Source of the DNA: Loktanella fryxellensis
GTDB lineage: Bacteria; Pseudomonadota; Alphaproteobacteria; Rhodobacterales; Rhodobacteraceae
Direction of reading: 5' to 3'
Length of the DNA: 64,000 bases
NCBI RefSeq assembly: GCF_900110065.1
Contig: NZ_FOCI01000007.1
Location: 1-64,000 of the forward strand
Shown: positions 50,165-58,627 of the stretch, piece by piece
How positions within the stretch are numbered: position 1 is the first letter of the stretch
How the letters are laid out: the number at the start of each line of letters is the position of its first letter
Made by a program: the position numbers and the translations under genes
Notes under the pieces: model-generated
Databases searched by the model: none
Told to the model about the DNA's origin: nothing
The model's input: only the letters and a program-made list of their open reading frames with translations

Positions 50165-51591
50165 TCGTCAAGGCCAGCGCCCTGAAGAACCTGTCGCTCA
50201 AGGCACTGCCGTTTGCCGATGCGGCCAGTCCCGACCTGCCGCTGCGGCAACTGCTGCGGCTGAGTCTGTTCCAGATCTCGGTCGGGATGGCCAGCGTGAT
50301 GCTGCTCGGCACGCTCAACCGGGTGATGATCGTCGAATTGGGCATACCGGCGATGCTGGTCGCCCTGATGATCGCCATTCCCGTGCTGCTGGCCCCGTTC
50401 CGCGCGTTGCTGGGGTTCAAGTCCGACACCTACCGCTCTGCCATCGGGTGGAAGCGCATCCCCTATCTGTGGTTCGGTACCCTGTGGCAGTTCGGCGGGC
50501 TGGCGATCATGCCGATGGCGCTGCTGGTGCTGGCGGGCGACCGGGCGCTGGACGTGGACTGGGCGGGCTATGTCGGGGCCGGTCTGGCGTTCCTGATGAC
50601 CGGTCTCGGCATGCACATGACGCAGACCGCCGGTCTGGCGCTGGCCGCCGACCGTGCGACCGAAGAGACGCGGCCCAAGGTCGTGGCCCTGCTGTATCTC
50701 ATGCTGCTGGTGGGCATGGCGATCTCGTCCGTCATCATCGGCGCATTGCTGAAGGATTACTCCGCCCTGCGGCTGGTGCAGGTGGTGCAGGGCACCGCCG
50801 TCGTCACGTTGCTGCTGAACGTCACTGCGTTGTGGAAGCAGGAGCGCGTGGCCCCCATGACCCGCGCCGAACGCAGCGCCCCCGGGCCGACCTTTCGCGA
50901 TGCGTGGGGCGATCTGACGCGCGGTGGTGATGCGGGCCGTCTGCTGGCCGTAGTGTTCGTGGGCACGCTGGCGTTCAACATGCAGGACGTGCTGCTGGAA
51001 CCCTACGGCGGCGAAATCCTGGGCCTGTCGGTATCGGCCACCACGCTGCTGACCGCCGGTTGGGCGCTGGGCGCGCTTGCGGGCTTTGCGCTGGCCGCGC
51101 GCTGGCTGGACGGGGGCCTGGATCCGATGCGGATGGCCGCGCGGGGCGTGCTTGCTGGCCTCGTGGCGTTCACCTGCGTGATCTTTGCCGCACCGATGGC
51201 GTCGCATGCGCTGTTCTATGCGGGTGCCGTGCTGATCGGGTTCGGCGGCGGGTTGTTCGGCATCGCCACCCTGACCGCCGCCATGACCATGCCCGCCACC
51301 GGGGCCGCCGGGCGCGGTCTGGCGCTGGGCGCCTGGGGCGCCGCACAGGCGACGGGTGCCGGTCTTTCGATATTCTTCGGGGGCGCGATCCGCGACCTCG
51401 TCAATCATGCCGCCGGGAACGGTATGCTCTCTCAGGCCCTGACAACGCCTGCCACCGGCTATTCGGTCGTCTATCACACCGAAGTCGCCTTGTTGTTCAT
51501 CACCCTCATCGTCCTTGGCCCGCTGGTGCGGGTCCGGGCGATGACATCGGAAGGTCGCGGCAGTCTGCAGCTGTCCGACTTCCCCACCTGA
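50161..51591 (+). CDS. lhaA: Light-harvesting complex assembly protein LhaA (PucC family, BCD-type MFS)
   Basis: The 476-residue protein has 12 predicted membrane helices and belongs to the PucC/LhaA branch of major facilitator proteins, once called F1696. Segments include ISVGMASVMLLGTLNRVMIVELG, PFRALLGFKSDTYRSAIGWKRIPY and FNMQDVLLEPYGGEILGL. It assists assembly of the light-harvesting 1 complex around the reaction centre. Its place between bchM and puhA is the one seen across Rhodobacterales. Confidence 0.94.
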   Translation: MIVKASALKNLSLKALPFADAASPDLPLRQLLRLSLFQISVGMASVMLLGTLNRVMIVELGIPAMLVALMIAIPVLLAPFRALLGFKSDTYRSAIGWKRIPYLWFGTLWQFGGLAIMPMALLVLAGDRALDVDWAGYVGAGLAFLMTGLGMHMTQTAGLALAADRATEETRPKVVALLYLMLLVGMAISSVIIGALLKDYSALRLVQVVQGTAVVTLLLNVTALWKQERVAPMTRAERSAPGPTFRDAWGDLTRGGDAGRLLAVVFVGTLAFNMQDVLLEPYGGEILGLSVSATTLLTAGWALGALAGFALAARWLDGGLDPMRMAARGVLAGLVAFTCVIFAAPMASHALFYAGAVLIGFGGGLFGIATLTAAMTMPATGAAGRGLALGAWGAAQATGAGLSIFFGGAIRDLVNHAAGNGMLSQALTTPATGYSVVYHTEVALLFITLIVLGPLVRVRAMTSEGRGSLQLSDFPT

Positions 51592-51604
51592 AAGGACCAT
51601 CCCG

Positions 51605-52387
51605 ATGCTTGGCGTCACATTCTTCGGCAACGTCGACCTGGCACAGGTCGCACTCTACATGTTCTGGATCTTCTTCGCGGGGCTGGTGATCTACCTTCAG
51701 CGCGAAAACATGCGCGAAGGCTATCCCCTGCGCGACGACAAGGACGGCATCCCGGCGAACGAGAGTCTCTGGTCGCTGCCCACGCCCAAGACCTTCCTGC
51801 TGCGCGACGGCCGTGGCGAAGTCACCGTGCCGAGCCTCGCGTTCGAGGCGGCGCACATGCGCACCGATCTGGCGCTGGCCCCGTCATCTGCCGCCAGCGG
51901 CAGCCCGTGGATCCCGACCGGCGATCCGATGGTGGATGGCGTCGGTCCCGCATCCTGGGCGCCCCGCCGCGACATTCCCGAACTGGATGCCCATGGTCAC
52001 CTGAAGCTGAAGCCGATGTCGCAGCTGCCCGAATTCCACATCTCGATGGGTCGTGACCCCCGCGGTCTGCCGGTCGTCGGCGGCGACGGCGAAGTCGTGG
52101 GTCGCGTGATCGACCTTTGGATCGACGTGCCGGAACAGCTGATCCGTTACCTGACCGTGGATCTGAACCCGGAAGGGTCTGGTCAGACGCGCCTGATCCC
52201 GATGACGATGGCGCGCATCATGTCGAACCGCGTCCGCGTCCGCGCCCTTTATGCGCATAACTGGGCCGGCATCCCCACGATCAAGGCGGGCGATCAGATC
52301 ACCTTGCTCGAGGAAGAGAAGATCATGGCCTACGTCGCCGGTGGCACGCTCTACGCCTCCGAAGCGCGGACCAACACCAAGCTTTAA
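51605..52387 (+). CDS. puhA: Photosynthetic reaction centre H subunit PuhA
   Basis: The 260-residue H subunit has one N-terminal membrane helix (about residues 12-32, ALYMFWIFFAGLVIYLQREN, followed by MREGYPL) and a cytoplasmic PRC-barrel domain. The PRC barrel includes GLPVVGGDGEVVGRVIDLWIDVPE and ends with LEEEKIMAYVAGGTLYA. It caps the L-M core and guides proton uptake to the secondary quinone. AAAGGA precedes the ATG. A strong hairpin follows the stop. Confidence 0.97.
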   Translation: MLGVTFFGNVDLAQVALYMFWIFFAGLVIYLQRENMREGYPLRDDKDGIPANESLWSLPTPKTFLLRDGRGEVTVPSLAFEAAHMRTDLALAPSSAASGSPWIPTGDPMVDGVGPASWAPRRDIPELDAHGHLKLKPMSQLPEFHISMGRDPRGLPVVGGDGEVVGRVIDLWIDVPEQLIRYLTVDLNPEGSGQTRLIPMTMARIMSNRVRVRALYAHNWAGIPTIKAGDQITLLEEEKIMAYVAGGTLYASEARTNTKL

Positions 52388-52395
52388 ACGCAGGC

Positions 52396-52418
52396 GGCCC
52401 CGGTCAGCCACCGGGGCC
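52396..52418 (+). other. Stem-loop between puhA and puhB
   Basis: A 9-bp perfect stem (GGCCCCGGT/ACCGGGGCC) with a 5-base loop begins 8 bases after the puhA stop. It has no T-run. It probably protects the abundant puhA message or marks a processing site between puhA and the less-needed assembly genes. Confidence 0.6.
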
Positions 52419-52444
52419 TGCCACCACCAAGAGGGGAAGACGAC

Positions 52445-53080
52445 ATGCACGACGATTTCAAATTCGAACCGGTCCGTGGCCTGCCAGAGGCCCTGCCCCG
52501 CGACGAACACATCATCTGGCAGGGCAGCCCGAACGCCCGCCGCCTGTGGATCGAGGCGTTCAAGGCGCGCTGGATCGCGGGATATTTCGCGGTGCTGGCC
52601 CTGTGGCGGTTCGGCGTATCCAGCGCGGACGCCTCACTGGCGCAGTCCGCCGTGCTGGCGACACCGTTCCTGATCGCGGGCGCCGTGGTGCTGACCGTGC
52701 TCTATGGCCTCGCGTACATCCAGTCGCGCGCCACGGTCTATACGCTGACGAACAAACGGGTCGGCATGCGCATCGGTGCGGCCCTGACCATGACGCTGAA
52801 CCTGCCCTATCCCCAGATCGAGGCGGCGCAACTGGATCTGCGCAAGGGTGGCACGGGCACGCTGGCGTTCCTGCTCCCGCTTGACACGCGGCTGTCCTAC
52901 CTGATGACGTGGCCCCACGTGCGGCCCGGTCACATCAACCGGACGCAGGCCGCGCTGCGGTGCATCCCGGACGCTCAGGCCGTCGCGCGTCTGTTCGCCG
53001 ACGCCGCCGAAACACGGTTGAGCGCACCCACCATCGAACGACGCGTGGCTTCGCTGCCGCACGCCGTCGCAGCGGAGTGA
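52445..53080 (+). CDS. puhB: Photosynthetic complex assembly protein PuhB
   Basis: The 211-residue protein starts MHDDFKFEPVRGLPEALPRDEHIIWQG and has two to three membrane helices (about 45-110), followed by a PH-like region with YTLTNKRVGMRIGAALT. It is the PuhB family needed for reaction-centre assembly in Rhodobacter. It follows puhA and precedes puhC in the usual order. AGAGGGGAAG lies before the ATG. Confidence 0.93.
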   Translation: MHDDFKFEPVRGLPEALPRDEHIIWQGSPNARRLWIEAFKARWIAGYFAVLALWRFGVSSADASLAQSAVLATPFLIAGAVVLTVLYGLAYIQSRATVYTLTNKRVGMRIGAALTMTLNLPYPQIEAAQLDLRKGGTGTLAFLLPLDTRLSYLMTWPHVRPGHINRTQAALRCIPDAQAVARLFADAAETRLSAPTIERRVASLPHAVAAE

Positions 53081-53085
53081 CCGTC

Positions 53086-53547
53086 ATGACCACCGCACAG
53101 ACCCGCATCCACAATTCGCGGTCGGAGGAAATGGTGCCCCGCGCCCTCGTCGTCGCGATGTTCGCGCTGATGCTGGGCACGCTGACGCTGGCCACCGTGT
53201 CGCAACTGACCGACGCGCCCCATGCGGGTGTGATCCCGGCCTCACCTGTCGTAGAGACGATGGAGATCGCCCTGATCGGCAGCCGCAGCGGGGCCTATCA
53301 GGTGCTGGCCTATGACGGCACCGTCATCGCGGTGTCGGATCAGGACAAGGCCGGGTTCATCGGCGTCGTGGGCCGTGTGGTGGAACGCAAACGCGTGTCC
53401 TCCGGGCTGCCCGTCGCCGACCCGGTCACCTTGCAGAAACACGACAACGGCACCCTGTCGATCGTCGATGCGTCCACGGGAATGGATATATCGCTGACCG
53501 GCTACGGGGTGGACAACCTTGCTGCATTCGCGCGGCTGTTCGACTAG
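53086..53547 (+). CDS. puhC: Photosynthetic complex assembly protein PuhC
   Basis: The 153-residue protein has one N-terminal membrane helix (about 20-40, RALVVAMFALMLGTLTLATVS) and a periplasmic domain. It matches PuhC, which aids reaction centre and light-harvesting 1 assembly. ATG at 53086 lies 5 bases after puhB; a GTG three codons earlier that overlaps the puhB stop is an alternative start. Confidence 0.88.
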   Translation: MTTAQTRIHNSRSEEMVPRALVVAMFALMLGTLTLATVSQLTDAPHAGVIPASPVVETMEIALIGSRSGAYQVLAYDGTVIAVSDQDKAGFIGVVGRVVERKRVSSGLPVADPVTLQKHDNGTLSIVDASTGMDISLTGYGVDNLAAFARLFD

Positions 53548-53609
53548 ATTGGCAATACCACGCCCACGGGTCAGCCACCCGCCCGGGCGATATGTGAAAG
53601 GGAACGCAC

Positions 53610-53906
53610 ATGGGATTCTTCACCAAAGTCCGCGAGACCGCCCCCTGCACCGTGACGATCAGTCACCGGTTCGAGGAGTTGTCCGCCCACGTCCGCTTTG
53701 ACGACGGGACCACCATCAACCCCGGCGACGAGGTTCAGGTTCAGGGACCCGAGATCATGGCGCCCTTCGGCGCGCTGGTCGAGGAGAAACGGACCGCCGT
53801 CATCCTGCGCGCCAGCACGCTGGAACAGCTCTGGACACGCGCCACGGGCGATTTCGAGGTGATGGAACTGTGCGAGTTTTCCTTCAGCCAGGAGGCGCTG
53901 TCATGA
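53610..53906 (+). CDS. 98-residue protein between puhC and acsF
   Basis: The product MGFFTKVRETAPCTVTISHR... is a small soluble, probably beta-rich protein with an acidic profile, no signal peptide and no membrane helix. No named family was recognised. A small gene at this spot is found in photosynthesis clusters of this group. AAAGGGAA precedes the ATG, and the stop overlaps the acsF start (ATGA), so it is co-translated with the cyclase. A helper role for AcsF or for the late steps of reaction centre assembly is plausible but not shown. Confidence 0.7.
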   Translation: MGFFTKVRETAPCTVTISHRFEELSAHVRFDDGTTINPGDEVQVQGPEIMAPFGALVEEKRTAVILRASTLEQLWTRATGDFEVMELCEFSFSQEALS

Positions 53907-55021
53907 ACATGCATTCGTCCGACGCCGCCACCGCCGAAGAAGCCATCGCAGCGCAAGAGGCGCTACCGCCCCTGACGAACGAGGACGCGACCCGTGTGGC
54001 GATGCAGAACACGCTGCTGACGCCGCGGTTCTACACCACCGACTTCGCCGAGATGGACGCCATCGACGTGACACCCGTGCGTGCTGACTGGGACCGCCTA
54101 ATCGCGCAGATGAAGAGCGACCCCAACAAGGGCCACTTCAAGAAGACCGCCGACTGGGATCACGTCGACTGGGACGGGATGGAGCCCAAGCTGAAGGCGG
54201 AGTTCATCGACTTCCTGATCTCGTCCTGCACCGCGGAGTTTTCCGGCTGCGTGCTGTACAAGGAGATGAAGCGCCGCGGATCGAACGAGGACATCACGAC
54301 GCTGTTCCAGTTGATGGCCCGCGACGAGGCGCGTCATGCCGGCTTCATCAACGACGCGCTGCGCGAGGCGGGGATCGCCGTCAACCTCGGCTTTCTGACG
54401 CAGTCCAAGAAATACACCTATTTCCGGCCCAAGTTCATCTACTACGCCACCTACCTGAGCGAGAAGATCGGCTACGCCCGCTACATCACGATCTATCGCC
54501 ACCTCGAGGCGCATCCGGAATACCGGTTCCATCCGATCTTCAAGTGGTTCCGCGAATGGTGCAACGACGAGTTTTCCCATGGCGAGGCGTTCGCCCTGCT
54601 GATGAAGACCGACCCCAAGCTGACCGAAAGCCTGCAGAACCGGCTGTGGATCAAGTTCTTTCTGACCGCCGTGTTCGCAACCATGTGGGTGCGCGACCAC
54701 CAGCGGCCCGCGTTCCACGCGGCCCTTGGCGTCGATCCGGCGTGGTACGGGCAGGAAGTCTACCGCGTCACGTCAGAGATCAGCCGTCAGGTGTTCCCGA
54801 TGACGCTGGACATCGACCATCCGCGCTGGCAGCCGACCCTGAACCGCATTCAGGCCGCGAACGTGCAGATCGTTGCGGGCGAACGTCAGGGCGGTGTGGC
54901 CGGCAAGCTGAAGGCGCTGGGCGGACGGATCAAGGCGGGCGCGAACTTTGTCGCGTTGCTGACCATTCCCGTGCAGCGCAACGCCGTGCCCGACAGCCCC
55001 CGGCTGGAGCCTGCTTACTGA
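53903..55021 (+). CDS. acsF: Aerobic Mg-protoporphyrin IX monomethyl ester cyclase AcsF
   Basis: The 372-residue di-iron oxygenase closes the fifth ring of the bacteriochlorophyll precursor using O2. Iron ligands are visible in SCTAEFSGCVLYKE, RDEARHAGF and CNDEFSHGEAF. The long KYTYFRPKFIYYATYLSEKIGY segment is diagnostic. It marks the organism as able to make bacteriochlorophyll under air. The anaerobic cyclase BchE is not in this window. ATG at 53903 overlaps the upstream small gene. Confidence 0.96.
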   Translation: MNMHSSDAATAEEAIAAQEALPPLTNEDATRVAMQNTLLTPRFYTTDFAEMDAIDVTPVRADWDRLIAQMKSDPNKGHFKKTADWDHVDWDGMEPKLKAEFIDFLISSCTAEFSGCVLYKEMKRRGSNEDITTLFQLMARDEARHAGFINDALREAGIAVNLGFLTQSKKYTYFRPKFIYYATYLSEKIGYARYITIYRHLEAHPEYRFHPIFKWFREWCNDEFSHGEAFALLMKTDPKLTESLQNRLWIKFFLTAVFATMWVRDHQRPAFHAALGVDPAWYGQEVYRVTSEISRQVFPMTLDIDHPRWQPTLNRIQAANVQIVAGERQGGVAGKLKALGGRIKAGANFVALLTIPVQRNAVPDSPRLEPAY

Positions 55022-55045
55022 TGGCGCGATGTGACGCACACCTTG

Positions 55046-55064
55046 CCGGGGGCACTGCCCCCGG
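55046..55064 (+). other. Hairpin between acsF and puhE
   Basis: CCGGGGGC-ACT-GCCCCCGG is a perfect 8-bp stem with a 3-base loop, 24 bases after the acsF stop and 21 bases before the puhE ATG. It lacks a T-run. It resembles the GC-hairpins at 43319 and 48484. Confidence 0.55.
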
Positions 55065-55085
55065 CCACGTCGGACGGGACGCCGC

Positions 55086-55892
55086 ATGAGCGATGCGCCC
55101 TGGATCGCCGCCGTGTCGGCCGTGTTCATCTGGTGGTTCTCCACCGGCGCGATCCTGCTGGTCGTGCGGCTGGCGGACCGGGTCGGGGCGCGCGCGCATC
55201 TGTGGGCGACGTTGGCGGGGCTGCCGCTGCTGATCGGTGGCGCAGCACTGGTCATGACCAGCCTCGACACCCACACGACGGCGGGCGTCTATGCGGCCTT
55301 CGTCGGTGCGCTGGCGATCTGGGGCTGGATCGAGCTTGCGTTCCTGACCGGCATGGTGACCGGACCCATGCGCGACGACTGCACGCCGGGTCTGACCGGT
55401 TGGGCACGGTTCGAGCGGGCCTTCGGCACCGTGGCGTGGCACGAACTGGCGCTGGTGCTGGGGCTGCTGACGCTGGTGCTGGCGTCCGACGGGGCCGTCA
55501 ACCGGGTCGCGCTGGCGACCTACATGGTGCTGTTTCTGGCGCGGATCTGCGCCAAGCTGAACCTGTTCTTCGGCGTGCCGCGCATCAACACCGAATTCGT
55601 GCCCGCACGTCTGCGGCACCTGACGACCTATTTCCGGCGCGGCCCCGTCACGGCTGCGTTCCCGCTGGCGATCACGGTGCTGACCGTGCTGTTCGCCGTC
55701 TGCGCGGAACGGCTGTGGACCACGGACGTGCCCGCGACGGCCACCGGCTTTGCCCTGCTGACCGCGCTGGCGGGGCTGGCCCTTCTCGAACACTGGCTGA
55801 TGGTCGTGCCATTGCCGGATGCGAAACTCTGGCGGTGGATGCTGCCGCGACCCAACACCGACGCAGAAAGCGAGACGACCCATGGATTTTGA
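55086..55892 (+). CDS. puhE: Photosynthetic complex assembly protein PuhE
   Basis: The 268-residue membrane protein has about six to seven hydrophobic helices and matches the PuhE family (DUF3623). Marks are [36 protein letters not shown] and [22 protein letters not shown]. It is thought to modulate bacteriochlorophyll supply or complex assembly. The last 11 bases overlap hemA. Confidence 0.92.
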   Translation: MSDAPWIAAVSAVFIWWFSTGAILLVVRLADRVGARAHLWATLAGLPLLIGGAALVMTSLDTHTTAGVYAAFVGALAIWGWIELAFLTGMVTGPMRDDCTPGLTGWARFERAFGTVAWHELALVLGLLTLVLASDGAVNRVALATYMVLFLARICAKLNLFFGVPRINTEFVPARLRHLTTYFRRGPVTAAFPLAITVLTVLFAVCAERLWTTDVPATATGFALLTALAGLALLEHWLMVVPLPDAKLWRWMLPRPNTDAESETTHGF

Positions 55893-57096
55893 TGCCCTGT
55901 TCACCGATCAGATCGACCAGCTGAAGCGTGACGGAAACTACCGCTACTTCGCCGAGCTGGAGCGCAAGGCCGGCAAGTTCCCCCATGCGGGCAACCATGT
56001 CGATGGCGAAGTCCGCGACGTGACCGTGTGGTGTTCCAACGACTATCTGGGCATGGGCCAGCACCCGGCGGTGATCGCCGCCATGTGCGAGGCGGTGCAG
56101 CGCACCGGCACGGGCGCGGGCGGCACGCGCAACATCAGCGGCACCAACCACGACCACCTGCTGCTGGAGGCGGAGCTGGCCGACCTGCATGGCAAGGAAG
56201 CGGCGCTGCTGTTCACCAGCGGCTACGTGTCGAACTGGGCCGCGCTGACGACGCTGGGCGCGCGGCTGAAGGATTGCGTGATCCTGTCGGATGCCGGCAA
56301 CCACGCCAGCATGATCGAAGGCATCCGCCAGTCGCGCGCGACCAAGGTGATCTGGCGCCACAATGACGTGAAGGATCTGGAGGCGAAGCTGGCCGCATTG
56401 CCCGCCGACGTGCCCAAGATCGTCGCCTTCGAATCGGTCTATTCCATGGACGGCGACGTGGCCCCGATCCGCGCCATCGTCGAGGTGGCCGAGAAATACG
56501 GCGCCATGACCTACCTGGACGAAGTCCACGCCGTCGGCCTTTACGGCGCGCGCGGGGGCGGCATCAGCGAGCAGGAGGGCGTGGCCCACCGCATCGACCT
56601 GATCGAAGGCACGCTGGGCAAGGCATACGGCGTCGTCGGTGGCTACATCACCGGGTCCGCGGCGCTGTGCGATTTCATCCGCAGCTTTGCCAGCGGCTTC
56701 ATCTTTACCACGGCCCTGCCGCCTGCGGTGGCGGCGGCGGCGCGCACCTCGATCGCGCATCTCAAGACGTCGCAGACCGAACGGATGCAGCAGCGCCGTC
56801 AGGTCGCACGGCTGCGCGATGCGCTGGACCGGGCGGGCATCCCGCACATGGCGAACGAGAGCCACATCGTGCCCGTCATGATCAAGGATCCGGTCAAGAC
56901 CCGGATGCTGGCCGATTATCTGATGCAGGAATGGGACATCTACGTGCAGCCCATCAACTATCCCACCGTGCCCAAGGGGACGGAACGGCTGCGGTTCACG
57001 CCGTCGCCGCTGCATACGGATGCGGACATCGATCATCTGGTGGTCGCCCTGCGCAGCCTGTGGCGGCAATGTGCACTGGCGCATGCGGTGGCATGA
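55882..57096 (+). CDS. hemA: 5-aminolevulinate synthase HemA
   Basis: The 404-residue PLP enzyme condenses glycine and succinyl-CoA, the first tetrapyrrole step in alphaproteobacteria. The PLP lysine is in [14 protein letters not shown]. Other marks are [28 protein letters not shown] and [15 protein letters not shown] at 55882 overlaps puhE by 11 bases, coupling precursor supply to the photosynthesis operon. Confidence 0.96.
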   Translation: MDFDALFTDQIDQLKRDGNYRYFAELERKAGKFPHAGNHVDGEVRDVTVWCSNDYLGMGQHPAVIAAMCEAVQRTGTGAGGTRNISGTNHDHLLLEAELADLHGKEAALLFTSGYVSNWAALTTLGARLKDCVILSDAGNHASMIEGIRQSRATKVIWRHNDVKDLEAKLAALPADVPKIVAFESVYSMDGDVAPIRAIVEVAEKYGAMTYLDEVHAVGLYGARGGGISEQEGVAHRIDLIEGTLGKAYGVVGGYITGSAALCDFIRSFASGFIFTTALPPAVAAAARTSIAHLKTSQTERMQQRRQVARLRDALDRAGIPHMANESHIVPVMIKDPVKTRMLADYLMQEWDIYVQPINYPTVPKGTERLRFTPSPLHTDADIDHLVVALRSLWRQCALAHAVA

Positions 57097-57198
57097 CGCT
57101 GCCTGTGGTTTACGCGAACACTGGACGTTAGCACGCCATGCGTTAGGTTGAGCGACGACTGGGGCAAACGGTCGATAGAAATTTTTGGGAGAGACCCG

Positions 57199-57720
57199 AT
57201 GAAGATCACAACACTCGCAATCGCATTCGCGGCGCTGACCGCGCCGGCCTATGCGCAGGATGCAGCGGCACCGGCGGCAGACGCAACCGCACCGGCGGCC
57301 ACCGAAACCGCCGCGCTGCAGGGCGATGCCGCTGCCGGCGAAGAGCAGTTCGGCCGTCAGTGCGTCGCCTGCCACGTCGTGCAGGACCCGGCCACTGACG
57401 AAGTGCTGGCCGGCCGCAACGCACAGGTCGGTCCGAACCTCTATGGCGTGGCTGGCCGCGTCGCCGGTTCCGTCGAAGGCTACGCCTATGGCGACGGCAT
57501 CACCGAATACGGCGAAACGGGTGCCGTCTGGGAAGAGGCGAACTTCGTCGCCTACGTCCAGGATCCGACCGGCTTCCTGCGCGAGACGCTCGACAACAAC
57601 CGCGCCCGTGGCAAGATGGCCTATCAGGTCCGTGACGAAGCACAGGCCTACGACCTCTATGCCTACCTCGCGACCTTCGGTGGCGATGCCGCCGCAGCAG
57701 AGCCTGCCGCGACGAACTGA
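57199..57720 (+). CDS. cycA: Cytochrome c2
   Basis: The 173-residue periplasmic class I cytochrome c has a Sec signal peptide (MKITTLAIAFAALTAPAYAQ), one haem site (CVACH, about residue 58) and the Met axial ligand in ARGKMAYQVRDE. It returns electrons from the bc1 complex to the reaction centre. Between signal peptide and haem domain is an Ala/Pro/Thr-rich stretch of about 22 residues, and the C-terminus has an Ala/Glu-rich tail; both are longer than in many c2 proteins. GGGAGAG precedes the ATG. A bidirectional terminator follows. Confidence 0.9.
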   Translation: MKITTLAIAFAALTAPAYAQDAAAPAADATAPAATETAALQGDAAAGEEQFGRQCVACHVVQDPATDEVLAGRNAQVGPNLYGVAGRVAGSVEGYAYGDGITEYGETGAVWEEANFVAYVQDPTGFLRETLDNNRARGKMAYQVRDEAQAYDLYAYLATFGGDAAAAEPAATN

Positions 57721-57743
57721 TCCGACACCGGATCGCAAGATAA

Positions 57744-57776
57744 AGGTCCGCTGCACGCAGGTGCAGCGGCCTTTTC
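57744..57776. terminator. Bidirectional terminator between cycA and bchO
   Basis: A 9-bp stem (CCGCTGCAC/GTGCAGCGG), extended by GG/CC around a one-base bulge, is followed by TTTTCT on the plus strand and, read on the minus strand, by TTTATCTT. It ends the cycA transcript and probably the convergent bchO transcript as well. Confidence 0.85.
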
Positions 57777-58627
57777 TATGCAATAAGGCGCTCGCGGATC
57801 AAGGATGCGAGCAGCGTCGGGTCCATCTCGTGCGCAAGGTGCCCGAGCGGTCCGATGTCGCGGTGATGTCCCTGCGGCATCCGGTTTGCGGCGGCGATGC
57901 TGGTGGCGGGCGGCACGGCGCGGTCGTTGCTGGCGGTCAGCAGCAGGACAGGCACCGCGACCTCCGACAGGTGGTCTGCCAGATCGTCCAGCGCCCACTG
58001 CGCCATCATCGACAGCGTGCCGTCCACATGATCCGTGTCGGACGCGAGCGCGAGGTAATCGCGCCGCCCTTCGGGTGGCACCACCGACCCGGTCCCAGAC
58101 AAAAGCCTGTCGATGCGTTGCGCCGTGGTCGTCGCGGCGAACAGCCGCGCGGTCAGGGGGGCCGCCGCCATCGCCCGCGCCATCAGTGGAAACAGCAGCC
58201 CCGCCGCCCCGCCGAACGGGGCCAGTGCCGCGTTGATGCCAACGACGCCGTGGCGCGGGGACAGGCCGGCGCGCGCCATCTGCAATGCCAGCGCCGCCCC
58301 GGCGGAATGGCCCACGATCAGGTCCGGCACCCAGCCCTCCTGCCTGCACAGCGCGATCAGGTCGGTGGCGGTGTCGGCCAGACTGCGACGACCGCGGGTG
58401 CCCGCGCGGGTGAACCCCTGTCCCGGCTGATCGACGGCAATCACGCGGTGGTCCGGGGTCAGCAGGGGAAACAGCCCGCGCCAGCTGTGCGTGGCGCCGC
58501 CCGCGCCGTGCAGCAGCAGGATCAGGGGGCCGTCCCCTGCGTCCTGCACGTGCCAGCGGTGGGGTTTGCACATGATGTGGCGCGAGGCGTCACGCATCGG
58601 CCAGTCGGCGGGCGGTGGCCATTTCAT
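57776..58627 (-). CDS. bchO: BchO, alpha/beta-hydrolase of the Mg chelatase operon
   Basis: The 283-residue alpha/beta hydrolase-fold protein has the oxyanion segment LLHGAGGATHSW, the nucleophile elbow GHSAGAALAL and a late His in GPLGHLAHEMD. BchO is encoded with bchI and bchD in many phototrophs and is thought to help Mg chelation, but its reaction is not settled. Its start overlaps the bchD stop by one base. Confidence 0.92.
   Translation of the reverse strand: MKWPPPADWPMRDASRHIMCKPHRWHVQDAGDGPLILLLHGAGGATHSWRGLFPLLTPDHRVIAVDQPGQGFTRAGTRGRRSLADTATDLIALCRQEGWVPDLIVGHSAGAALALQMARAGLSPRHGVVGINAALAPFGGAAGLLFPLMARAMAAAPLTARLFAATTTAQRIDRLLSGTGSVVPPEGRRDYLALASDTDHVDGTLSMMAQWALDDLADHLSEVAVPVLLLTASNDRAVPPATSIAAANRMPQGHHRDIGPLGHLAHEMDPTLLASLIRERLIA

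Noticed and set aside
57104-57120. PpsR-like TGT...ACA upstream of cycA
   Set aside because: The spacer is 11 bases instead of 12 and there is no second box, so it does not meet the consensus.
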